NCBI GenBank assembly: GCA_012295275.1
Contig: CM022665.1
Span: forward strand, 13,047,476 to 13,107,475
Direction: 5' to 3'
Length of the DNA: 60,000 nucleotides
From: Chrysomallon squamiferum
Lineage: Eukaryota; Mollusca; Gastropoda; Neomphalida; Peltospiridae
Numbering within the stretch: position 1 is the first letter of the stretch; every line of letters starts with the position of its first letter. Position numbers and translations under genes: made by a program. Under the pieces are notes generated by a model. That model made no database searches, was not told the DNA's origin, and saw only the letters and a program-made list of their open reading frames with translations. Of this stretch, positions 49,601 to 60,000 are shown piece by piece.

Positions 49601-51084
49601 AATGTAAAGTAAGATTTAGAACGTAAGCTGATTATTAACAGTAAGAACTGAACTCATTCTAAGAAAATATAATTTATTATCTTGCCAAATCCTGAACAAA
49701 AAGAAAAAAAGGAGAAAATAAACAAAAAAAACATTTTAAAAGTTAGTATATTAAGAAAGAGTCAATGAAAAAAACATGATTAATATTATTAAATGATAAT
49801 GGAGAATGAAAAGTATTAACAATAAATCAGAAACAGAAAAATTAATTTAAATAAGAAAAAAGACTTTAATAAATAAATAATTGTAGGTTGGATGATTTTT
49901 GGGCTGTAGGTTGCTACCCACGTGTTAAATTAATTACAACTATTTTATTTTAAAACAAGAAACAAAAAAATAAACAGTTGATCTGATTTTATCTGACTAT
50001 ATGTTGGTTAAATATAGTTAGGTGTACTAAAAATGAAATTAATCTTTCACCTATATACACACGTAAACAAAAGCATCACACATTCACAAATACACCCTCA
50101 CACAAACATACATATATACATAGATACATACATACACACATACAAACACACACAACATGACACTCTTCAGGGTTCATGCTAGGCTAGCTAACAGTTCACA
50201 GAGAAACAAAGAACTTAAAAGAAGGCCTATTAAACCAATTTCTTTGTGGCTGAAAGTGAGGAAACTGCAACTGTCAGCACCATTATTTTTAACACGTTAT
50301 TTTTGTTTGTGATTTATTTATTTAGTCCTTTGTGTTTATAAAACTATACATAATAGACGAAGAAGAGAAAAAAATAAATAATTAATACTCACTAGCACAT
50401 ATAAAAACATGCATAGATCAAATATACAAGAACAAACAGATATCAAAGTATAAATCTAAAATACCAGACTAACATAAAAATATAACAATAAACTAGCCAA
50501 TCTTAATTCAATTACTTTTTTTTTTAAAACAGCATTTTAAATTTTCACATAAATCACATAGTTTAAATATTTCAGATTCAGTGTATTCTAAGATATGTTT
50601 TAAGTCCATAAAGTTGAAATAATTTACTTTTTAGATATATAAAAAATATAGAATACCATTAAATTAAATTAATATAAAATAGATTTTAAAAATTAAATAT
50701 AAGAAAAAATATATGAATAAATAAATAAATAATAATAAAAAGAAACAAATTAAATTAAAAAAATAAATCAAAATCAAAAAGATAAATTAAACTAAATCAT
50801 TAAAAACATTTAAATTTGGTTAAGTGTACTAAAAATAAGATAAATCTTTCACCTATATACACACTTAAACAAAAAGCATGCATATAATCACACATTCACA
50901 AATACACTCTCGCACAAACATTAAATAAATAAATAATTAAATAAAAAAATTTTTATGATTTGAAAATAACATTTCAAAATAATGAGCAAATGAATAACTA
51001 AAAATAAATAAATAAATAAATGATTTATTTCTATGACATGAAACTTACAAAAAATCAGATAAAGATTATAAATCTATTACTTAC
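46679..51084 (-). other. intron between E3 and E4 (4.4 kb)
   Basis: AT-rich intron with GTAAGT donor (51,084) and GATTTCAG acceptor. It contains TG/CA-type runs (46,850, 47,060-47,130, 48,160-48,300), a duplicated segment of about 100 bases (50,013-50,105 and 50,818-50,922, sharing GTGTACTAAAAAT and ATCTTTCACCTATATACACA), and unique stretches at about 47,600-47,990 and 50,150-50,290. I found no additional coding exon. Confidence 0.7.
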
Positions 51085-53456
51085 TTAGATGTGTTCAGCT
51101 GCTGTAGAACCTGCTGTAGTGTTCTCAGTTTTGCTGCAGCTTCTGAAGGAGCCAAAGAATCATCAGACAATTGACTGTGTTCATCCTCCATAGGAGGTAC
51201 CAATTGTTGATCAGCATCTCCTACAGAGACACCAGCTTCAACAAGTTCTCTTTCACTAAGGCTTCCCTGCTCTTGTTGTCCTGGCAACACAGACTGAATC
51301 TTTTCAACAGGTGTGTAGGTTAAAAACCTTTCCTCCAACGAACAGGTATTCTCAGGGTCAACACTGCTTGTTGTTGGTTGTTGACTCATATCTTGTGTTT
51401 CTAATGAATACAGATTCCAGTTGTTTCTATTGTCTAAGGGGGTGCCATCTCCTTCCAGAACAGATTGCTGAAGTTTGGGAACACCAGTGTGTTTGAGAGA
51501 GGAAGGAAGAACTGGATCAGTATCACAGTAATTTGCTTGAAGTGAAGTCTGTTTCAAAATACTTTGATCATCAGATGATACCAATGTCTCTCCTGTCGCG
51601 TCTGGCAAATCCTGATGAGAAGTAACTGAAATTTTTGTGTTTGTTTCTGTGTCCAAAGAATCATCCAGAGAATCAGCTGAAAAGCTTTCATCAGTGGATT
51701 CATTTCTGATCAGTGGAGACATCTCTTCTCCACTTTTCAAAGCATTAAATGAAGAGTTGAGACTTTTTTCTGGTACATGACCTAATGAGTCACTGGATAT
51801 GTCAGGATCAAAGTCAGATTGTGATTTATTAATTTCCATTGGGCACATTAGCTCATCATCTCTTTGGAGTAAAGTGCTAGGATCTATTTCTGAACAAACG
51901 CCATCCTCAAAGAAACTTGGAATATCAGCAGTGTCTGTCATATTCTTATCATCATCATCAGATGCACAGTAGGGTATTCTACCTGGTAGAAATATTTCTA
52001 CTGGAATGTCTTTGTTCCTTTTCAATCTCTTGCTGGTCTTTTCCCACAGTAATCCAGGTTTATACAAAGATGGTTGCTGATGTTCTCTTTTCCTTCCAGC
52101 TTTCACAGGTTTTGTTTCTTTAGATGTTTCTTGTGATATGTCATCAACATGGAATGCTGCTGTGTCTTTCTCCAGTGATGCTGATCTGACAGTGACATCT
52201 GTGCCGGTGCTGTCACTGTAATCAGCTACAAATATAGATGGAATGCTGTGATTAGAACCAAATGGACAGCTGTCTGAGGAGCTGACCAACTCAGCTGGTT
52301 CAAGAGGATCTGCAGGAGCTGTTTTCCATACAAGATTTTCTGAGGACACGTTCTCTTTGAAAACAAACCCAGAGGGAACAACAACACTCTCTTCCTTTTT
52401 GTACTGTTCCAGCTCTGCCAGTACACGTCTGTCTGGTTCAGAATGTGGTCGTTCAATATCTCTGTTTCGTTTGGGTCTTCTTTTCACACAACTTGTATCA
52501 ACAGAAACATTAGGCTCAGACTGCATTGAATTCTTGACAAGTTCTTCTTCCCAGACTGCTTCAGGAACACTGGCCAGACTTGAAGCACTGGCAAACTGGA
52601 ATGACCTTGCCCTTCTTGGCCTAAGTCTGCTTGGACTTAACAAGGCACTGGTGGATTCATCCAATAAAGTCTCTCTTGACTTTGAACTCATAATGGGACA
52701 AGACTGCATAGTGTCAGGCCCTGGTTTTTGTGATCTTCTTTTTGTTGGTGTTATTTGATCTTGAGATCTGTGGAAATGTTGAGGAGTAGTTGGGATATGA
52801 GGGTCTCTCTTACTTCTTAGAAATTTGCCTTTCAAATCTTGTCTTGGTGGAGGAGTCTTGTAAAGTCTGTCTGTCACTGACTTGGCTGTTAAACTTAATC
52901 TCTTCTTCTCAGCTGCACTCTGTTTTAGATTCTCCTTTGAAGAGAATGGATCCAGAGAGTCAAAACTGCCATAGTCTAAAGAATCCAGGGAATTAGCACT
53001 GTTGCTTGAAACTGAACGCTTATTTGGTAAACCACCAAACTGTTTGGGCTCTTTTCTCATTATGGTGGACATACTGGCTGTTCTTGAAGGGAAACCAGAA
53101 TCTCTTTCAAGATCAATGTGCAAAGCTTTCTCACTGGATGCTTTAGCAAGGGGTCTTGGCTGATCTTTTTGCACATTGAGCAAATCTACTTTCTCCTCAA
53201 GATACAACTCCAGTTGTGTCTGCTGCATCTCCAGGTTTTTCACAACTTCCACTTCAGCTGTGATGCGATCATAGTCCATGGCATCCTCCTCCCTCAAATG
53301 TTGTTCTAAGGCCTGAATGTCCTTCACCTTGCACTCAAATTCATGTTGAGTCTCAGCAAACTGCTCTTCCAGTTCTTCAGCTTGTGATGCAAGACTTTCT
53401 CCTTCCTTTCTCAGAGATATAACATCAAGGAGTTCACGTTGGGAGATCATTTTTAC
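51085..53456 (-). CDS. giant protein: exon E3 (coiled coil, then Ser-rich)
   Basis: Acceptor AAATAAACAG|GTAAAAATG and donor TCTAA|GTAAGT enclose 2,372 bases: 790 codons in phase 0, then AA completed by E4. The first 115 residues or so, from VKMISQRELLDVISLRKEGE to a VDLLNVQKDQ end, are Leu/Glu/Gln-rich with heptad spacing and continue the coiled coil of E1-E2. The remainder is Ser/Pro/Asp-rich and disordered, with basic islands (KRRPKRNRD, TSKRLKRNKD), a PPPRQD motif, an ASDDDD stretch after EIFLPGRIPYC, and a final helical TLQQVLQQLNTSK. The coiled-coil-to-disordered arrangement fits a cytoskeletal scaffold or kinesin tail. Family assignment is uncertain. Confidence 0.85.
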
Positions 53457-53810
53457 CTGTTTATTTAAAACATTAAAAGTATTATTCAAGTAACAATTTT
53501 TTTTAAAAAGAAGAGAAAATTATTATAATCATCTAGCAATATCAATGACTTGACAATGCGGTAATACATATATTTGTTATTGTGAGTTGTCCATGAAATG
53601 AAGGTATCAGGTTCCTCTCTTATATCATCATTAACCAGTAAATGTAAGACTGCTGTATAATAACTATTAATATTGAAATATTTTATACATTCTTAAGCAT
53701 TTGTTCATTAACCATGGATCAGAGGCAACCATTTTAAGATTAACAAATGCCAAAGTGTCAGTGAACAAATATTAATTCATTATGGCAAATAGTAATAGTT
53801 TCACCAATAC
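53457..53810 (-). other. intron between E2 and E3
   Basis: A 354-base intron with GTATTG donor and AAATAAACAG acceptor. The acceptor lacks a strong polypyrimidine tract. The sequence is unique and AT-rich with no other feature seen. Confidence 0.8.
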
Positions 53811-53998
53811 CTGTCCTTCTACTGATGTTTTCCGCTTTCTGATTTCCTTCCCATCATCACCAGTAATGGGGACATCACCCACTGAGATGCCAAACTCAGT
53901 CTGCATAGACTTTGGTACAGTGCTGGTGTGGCCCAGAGCTTTCAGATGCTGTTTGAGTTGTTCTATTTTCAGTAACTCCTGTTTAATTTTTCTCTGAC
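53811..53998 (-). CDS. giant protein: exon E2
   Basis: A 188-base exon bounded by acceptor TGTGCACAG|GTCAGAG and donor GGACAG|GTATTG. Its first two bases finish a Ser codon from E1 (A|GT), followed by 62 codons. They begin with coiled coil (QRKIKQELLKIEQLKQHLKA), then a less charged segment with SMQTEFGISVGDVPITGDDG, and end in a basic KEIRKRKTSVEGQ. It leaves phase 0 into E3. The MQTEFG-type sequence between helical parts may be a useful family signature, but I do not recognise it. Confidence 0.85.
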
Positions 53999-55437
53999 CT
54001 GTGCACATAACAGACAAAAATAATGTAAATAAACAAATAAAAACAGAACATTGAAAATGAAAGACAATTAATATTGAATCAAAGATAATTGAAATGACAT
54101 CAAAGATAAATGAAATGTGATAAAATAAAATGAAATAAAATTGAATAAAATAAAATAAAATGCAACAGAATAAAATACAATACAGTACAACATAATAAAA
54201 TAAAATAAAGTAAAATATATAAATAGCATAAAATAAAATTAAATATAATAAATAAACAAAAGAAAAAGAAAATTTAAAATATAAATAAGATAAATTAATT
54301 TAATTTAATATAAAATAGAAACAAAATCAAATAAGATAGAAATGAAATAAAATAAATGTAAAATTATTATCAAGCTAAAAATAAACAAGATATTTAAAAA
54401 AAAAAAAAATTAAATCAATGAAATAAAATGAAATAAAATTATTAAAACAATTAGGCATGAAATAAAAAAACAAAATGAAATGTCTTTTAAAAAATCAATA
54501 CATAATCATTAAATCATTTTTTTTTATTATCACTTCAAAGTTAAATATACAAAATAAAACAAGAAAATAGGAATAAAATGAAATACATTTTTTTTTAAAT
54601 AAAAAGCATTATCAACGTAAAATTAAATAAAATGAAAATTTAAAAAATAACAAAATAAAATGCGGTGAAACATAATTAAATAAATTAAATGAGAAAAAAA
54701 AATGAAAATAAAATTTTTAAAATCCAAAAATATATAAAAATGATTTTAAAAAAATAATTAATTTTATTTTTTTAAAATTAAATAAAATCAATAATAAATT
54801 TAAACAGAATAATAAAAAGAAATTAAACAAAAGAAAAGGAAAACAATACAAACAACAAATTTAGTAAATTTAATAAAAATTAAGCAGTAAAAAAAGGGAA
54901 ATTTTTTTATTTTAAATAAATGACATTAAACAAAGCAAACAAAATAAAAAATTTGTCGAGTTAAAAGTAAATAAAACAAATAAATAAAATAATCAAATAA
55001 TGAAAATAAATTTTAAATAAAAAGAAAAGAAAATGTATATAATTTAAAAATTAAAAAACAATAATAATAAATTTATCAAGTTAAAAGTAAATAAATAAAA
55101 TACTTATTAAAAAACAAAATGAAAATAAAGAAAATAACTAAAACACACACAAAAAAATCTATTCTATAGCAAACAAATCATAAATAAAATTAAAGATTTA
55201 GATTAAAGAAACAAAAGAAAATAAATAACAAAAACAAAAGGTTATCATTTTTTTTTATATATATATATATATAAATAAAACTAAATTCTATATGTAAAAT
55301 ATAGAAAGTAAATAAATAAATAAATAAATAAATAAAGCTAGAGCAAAAATTTTAATAAAAATTTTAAGTAAAGCAACCAAAACAGAATAAAACCACCAAT
55401 TTTTATATTTTTTTTTTTTTATGTTATCAGCACTCAC
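53999..55437 (-). other. intron between E1 and E2
   Basis: A 1.4-kb intron made almost entirely of AAAT/AAAATA-type A-rich sequence (54,100-55,400), with (TA)n at about 55,255-55,273. Donor GTGAGT, acceptor GTGCACAG. No coding content. Confidence 0.8.
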
Positions 55438-55658
55438 TAGCTTCCTGTTCTTCTTTCAGTTTTCTTCTTGCTGCAGCTATTTCTGCTTCTTCGTGTAACT
55501 TTTCTGCATGTGTCTGACTGATCATCAACTGTAGTTGACGTTTTTCCTCCTCCAGTTCTGCGAACCGCTCATCATGACTCTTCCACATCTGTTCCTCTCT
55601 CTCCTCTTTGAGCTCTTTTGCTCTCTCAATTTCAGCATGAAGACGTTCTAGCTCAATT
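55438..55658 (-). CDS. giant protein: first exon in the window (E1), internal coiled-coil exon
   Basis: Acceptor ATCATCTCTCTCCAG|AATTGAG and donor GAAGCTA|GTGAGT bound 221 bases. The first base finishes a codon from an exon outside the window, and the last base begins a Ser codon completed by E2. The 73 residues, starting IELERLHAEIERAKELKEER and ending RRKLKEEQEA, are a nearly uninterrupted Glu/Lys/Arg/Leu heptad pattern, a long coiled coil or single alpha-helix. An upstream Met in the same frame (within the ATG-containing (TTCA)n run) lies in the intron and is not the start. The N-terminal part of the gene is therefore missing from this window. Confidence 0.85.
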
Positions 55659-55752
55659 CTGGAGAGAGATGATGAATGAATGAATGAATGAAACAAATTA
55701 AATAGAAATTAAATAAAATAAAATAAAATAATAAAATTAATCTAAAAAAAAG

Positions 55753-55754
<2 letters not shown>

Positions 55755-55801
<47 letters not shown>
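55755..55801. repeat. (TA)n microsatellite
   Basis: About 23 TA units, roughly 100 bases upstream of the acceptor of exon E1 in transcript direction. Confidence 0.95.
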
Positions 55802-55806
<5 letters not shown>

Positions 55807-57594
55807 TTATAAAAACTCTAGCTATGGATACATAAACACTCATTTAATTTGTTTTAATTAATTATTCACTTCTCTTTATTAATCCAACAAGAAAACAGAA
55901 GAAAAAAAAAAGAAGACACAAAACCAAACCATAAGACAAGAAATAAAAATGACACAACTACAATAAATAGGTCACTGTGACCTAATATTATTGATTCACA
56001 TAATTATAAGACAGAGAATCAACTAAATGAAGTGTAAAACAAAAACTGAATCAATATTCACCAGAATATATTATCTACAGGAAACTTAGTGTGAAACTGT
56101 GAATACAAACTAAACAGTTTCTCTGTGACTGGAGTGAGCCAAAGCTGTCTTGTAAAATATCATTTTCTTACGTAACATACTCACTGTAAAGTTTCTTATC
56201 CCAAAAAGGCAGACACTTTTAATCTCATTCTGTATTTTAATCACTTTGTATTACACAAACATTAACCAACATAGTGACAATTCAAGAATATATCTGTCAT
56301 AGACAAATTAAACACAATTATAAATTAAATAAATATATATCTATAAATATATAAATAAATGTGAGATTAAGAACAAATGACAGGCAGTAAACAGAAGGGT
56401 CAAGAGAAAGTTTTGGAAACACAGACGCAAAATGAATTGTAAGGTTAAATGAAAGTTTTGGAAACTCTAACACAAAAAAGCATTGACTGTGTTTCAGTAT
56501 CTTGTTTTTGATATGTTTTCTTTGGCTCTGTGATTGCAGGGCTGGAAGGAAGCCAAAAGTCTTTTCAAGTTGACCATTGCTAGGTTTAGAAAAGCAGCTG
56601 GTTTTATGAGCAGTTCAATCAAAAACAGATAAACCAACACTTGTGTAGTGACAATAGATGTTTACCTTTCAGAAACGACTTGACGAATAGGGTCAAATTG
56701 TGACATGACTTGTGACGTACATGTAAGAATTACGATGGAGAAATGATTTAATGTTGTCTTTATTGCATGTGAAATTACTGCTGTAATCTTTAGAACAGAT
56801 TGTTGTAAGTGACAGTCATTGAAAATCTTTTTTAAATCACTTTTGAAATACTTTAATATATATATATATATATATGTGACTTTATTTTAAAAAAAGAAGT
56901 TTATTCTACTTAAAGGTAGGTATTACAATACCAGAAAAACAGCTTTTCCCCAGAACGAGCTTCTCAAAAATACAGTGATATTGTTCTGTGATGCATCCAC
57001 TAATTAATGAATCATACACACAGACACACATATCTACATATGTATGTACGTACATACACATAAAAACACACACACGTACATATGCACACACACACACATA
57101 TACATACATACATATATAAATGCACAGTCACATACACACATGCACAGACATATCTATTCATATAAATACATGTATATATTTTAAAATATATACATACAAA
57201 TACACAAACATATGTAATAGAAGTGTACATGCACTCATGCCCAAACATCTATACACAACCACACAAAGAACTGCACAGACTTTAAAAGAGGACAATAACT
57301 GCCAGAAGATGTTTATCATGTAATTTAAATAATAATAAAGAGAGTGAAAGTAAAAATATACTGTTTGACCTTCCTTCAACAGCACTGTTTTTTTAAAACT
57401 CAACTCTTGTCTTTAAATCTGTGACAAAGTTTTTCCTAAATAACAAGTTGTGATTTTTAATTTTATACATTTAATTAAAATTACATTATTTCAGTGTATA
57501 TCTTTGTTGTTCTAAATCATATCAAAAAGAAAATTAAGTATAGCCAAAAAAAAAAAAAAAAATATTCATAAAAATTAATAATAAAAATAAATAA

Positions 57595-57629
<35 letters not shown>

Positions 57630-58800
57630 AACTAACATTAAAAAAAAAGGCATTAACCCTTGCCCTTTTATTCAATACAGATGCTTCTGGCATAACAACC
57701 TATGTGTTTAACAACTACACAGGCTTTCAACCACCTCTTTTAACAAGTATTGTGCACTGAATGAGAACTTTGGTTGTAAAAAGCATCTTATTATACATTA
57801 ACCTTTCTGTCTTAGTCTCATTCCTACAGTCTGTCAGTATTCACTACACTAGTGTTTGCAATCTCCAAGACTACATATTTCATCTATATATTTCTACTTT
57901 ATGGCACACCCCTTGGTATAAGATGTAATTGTTGTATTTTTACATTCTGTATTATGTAAGAGTTATGCAAATTAAAACAAAATTCCTTTAGACCTTTTCT
58001 TTATTCAGAATAAACAGATTATGCAAGTATCCAAAACTAATTGATGTATATTAGTTTTATTACATTTTTTTTCATCTGTTATGTTTATTACAGCATGTTT
58101 ATTAAAAATATAACAAAAATTTTATAAATGGTGCAAAGGTGACATTAAAACAATATCTAAAGATGGCTGACACAAACCCCCAACCAGTACAGTGTACTTG
58201 AAATATCAGTAAGATATTGCTTATTGACCAGCATAAACTGATCTCAGTTGTTAAGTGAGGAATGTCTGTATTTTATTCAGTCAGTATAAATAACAGTTCA
58301 GAATAGGTGCAGGCTTGTACTGTCACTGATGTGTGCTGTAGAGAATAATTCATGATATGCAAATCATAAATCTATCAGATACATAACAATATCTGACTCA
58401 CTGAGAAACCATTTATCTTTTCCTGGAAATTCAATTGATACAAATTGTAGTTTCACTTTCATATTTTTTCTTCAGAATTTTCTTTTCATATATATATGAA
58501 TACAAATGACAATCCTATTAAAGAAATGTTCAGTGGGTGAAAGAAATTAGTCATCAAAATATGCATTACTAACAGATGTATTATATCTCTTCAGTTATTT
58601 ATTTAAGTGGTTTTGGGGGTTGTATTATTTTTTTTATTTTTTTTTTTAATCTACTGGTTTGTTTATTGTTTTGTTTTTTATTTTTTAGTGAATAATGGAA
58701 AGCAACAATCAAAATTCTAGGTACTTAATTTTCAAATAAAATTTAACCATAAATAATTTTTGTTGTTGTTGCTGCTGTTGTTATTTTTAATATTATTATA

Positions 58801-58838
<38 letters not shown>

Positions 58839-59568
58839 ACAATGAACTCAAAAAGAAAAAAAAACATTTCTTACTCTAATTTCAGATATATTTCAGATAT
58901 ATTTCCTATCATTTTTTTTCAAAATTGTAAGTTGATTAATTATTAACACAAATCAATATTGCTAGTGAATAATGATAATGAAATTAAAAGGTCTATTGTA
59001 TGGAAGATACAATTCCAGATAATACTTCCTACACAACAAACAAAATGACAGTCTTTGCAAACTGTTTTGGTCTCTCTCTATTGATTTTTCTCTGATCTGT
59101 GACTGGTAATTATTGCTGGAGTAACAGTTTATATTAATTTATATCCATGTAATAAAACATGTAAATATGAAATCCAGTATATGATTAAATACAGATATTA
59201 ATATATTTAATGTATAGATACCTGAATGTAACACACACACACACACTTTCACATACTTACACAGACATAGACACATACATATACAAATACACACACAAAT
59301 ATATTTTCACACACATATTCATACATGCATACACACACATTCATACATATACACAGATACACACATATATCCATCCATCCATCCCATCCATACATACATA
59401 GACACACACACACAGACACAGATACATACACATATATATAAACATAGACAGATACACATACATATATACACACATACACACACACACACACACACACAAA
59501 TATATCCAGACATACATACATAAGTACATACTACTTAAATAAACACATTAAACACACCCAGATATATA

Positions 59569-59601
59569 CATACATACATACATACATACATACATACATA
59601 C
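59569..59601. repeat. (CATA)n microsatellite within a longer CA/TACA-rich region
   Basis: About eight perfect CATA units inside 59,230-59,720, which is dominated by CA, TACA and ATAC motifs. Val/Cys/Tyr-rich frames here are compositional. Confidence 0.9.
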
Positions 59602-60000
59602 ACACACATATACAGACATGCCTTTACACACATACATACACACAGACACACACACATTTACACCCTGAAACACAAACATACAATCAGAAAAATATATATA
59701 TACATACATTAACAATAACAATAATAATAACAACATCAATACTAATACCTTTCCAAAATCTACCAACCTTTTTCACGAGACTGCAGCATTAAGAAATATT
59801 TTAAATATTTACAAACAGACATTTCGAGTACACATCAGAGACATCTATTAACTACAGCAGAAATTCACTGTATAATCATAGCTACATGCTGCCTTCTTCA
59901 TCTTGACAAAAATCAATATGGCCACCTGAAACCGTGACAACCTCTGAGAGCAGACGTTATGTCATGCAGCGAACTCCAATTAATCAATCAGGAACAGAAT

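Larger units (their letters stand above)
55659..60000 (-). other. upstream intron of the main gene, continuing past the window edge
   Basis: At least 4.3 kb of intron. It contains (TA)n at 55,755-55,801, mixed (CA)n/(ATACA)n at about 57,010-57,270, (AAAT)n at 57,590-57,630, (TTA)n at about 58,795-58,838, and a dense CA/TACA region at 59,230-59,720. The last 240 bases (59,760-60,000) are more complex but show no frame with supportable splice sites. Confidence 0.6.

Noticed and set aside
59760-60000. Possible upstream exon at the right edge
   Set aside because: Sequence complexity rises here and a GTATTAG-like donor exists near 59,750, but no open frame connects in phase to exon E1.

Overview
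The window looks like AT-rich nuclear DNA from an invertebrate animal. It has GT-AG introns, no bacterial-type operons, many mono-, di-, tri- and tetranucleotide repeats, and long introns made of (A)n, (ATT)n, (ACAT)n and (CT)n tracts. My best guess is a mollusc or another lophotrochozoan. That rests on general repeat texture and gene architecture, not on a diagnostic sequence.

Left third (1-16,460). The first 243 bases are the 3' end of a plus-strand reading frame that enters from outside the window (80 codons, then TAG). After that there is no protein gene I can defend up to 16,461. Most of 419-12,125 consists of a modular non-coding sequence present in two long copies (about 419-4,037 and 6,258-10,446) and one partial copy (about 10,627-12,125). 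The modules come in the same order each time: a 5' module, a module with CRE, TATA-like and splice-donor signals, an A-rich tract, a GTA/GTG triplet block, a long poly(A), and a roughly 130-bp structured foldback element. The third copy carries only the triplet block onwards. From 12,126 to 16,461 the DNA is AT-rich and gene-free, with one long imperfect hairpin (14,111-14,197), followed by the 3' UTR of the main gene.

Right two-thirds (16,462-60,000). One minus-strand gene fills this part. I could join eight exons by splice sites and phase: 55,658-55,438, 53,998-53,811, 53,456-51,085, 46,678-46,563, 43,127-18,488, 18,182-18,104, 17,422-17,319 and 16,978-16,462. Every junction keeps the reading frame. 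The gene is open at its 5' end: the first exon seen starts in mid-codon after an acceptor, so the N-terminus lies beyond base 60,000. The exons in the window encode about 9,400 residues. The protein starts with coiled coil, continues with a Ser/Thr/Asp/Glu-rich disordered region, and ends in a basic C-terminus.

The fifth exon is about 24.6 kb long and holds most of what is unusual: about 25 copies of a TETVTYV-type motif, a 6-kb array of about 200 alternating 9- and 10-residue modules (57-bp unit), an octad DKISGE-type array, a cluster of TQT dynein-light-chain-like motifs, and a 13-residue repeat. Its frame is broken at four small places: three inside the 6-kb array and one in a purine tract. 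These look like consensus-sequence deletions, since frame is regained overall, but this is unproven. I do not recognise the protein with certainty. Coiled-coil exons followed by one giant disordered exon recall the tail of STARD9/KIF16A-type kinesins, but no motor, FHA or START domain is visible here.
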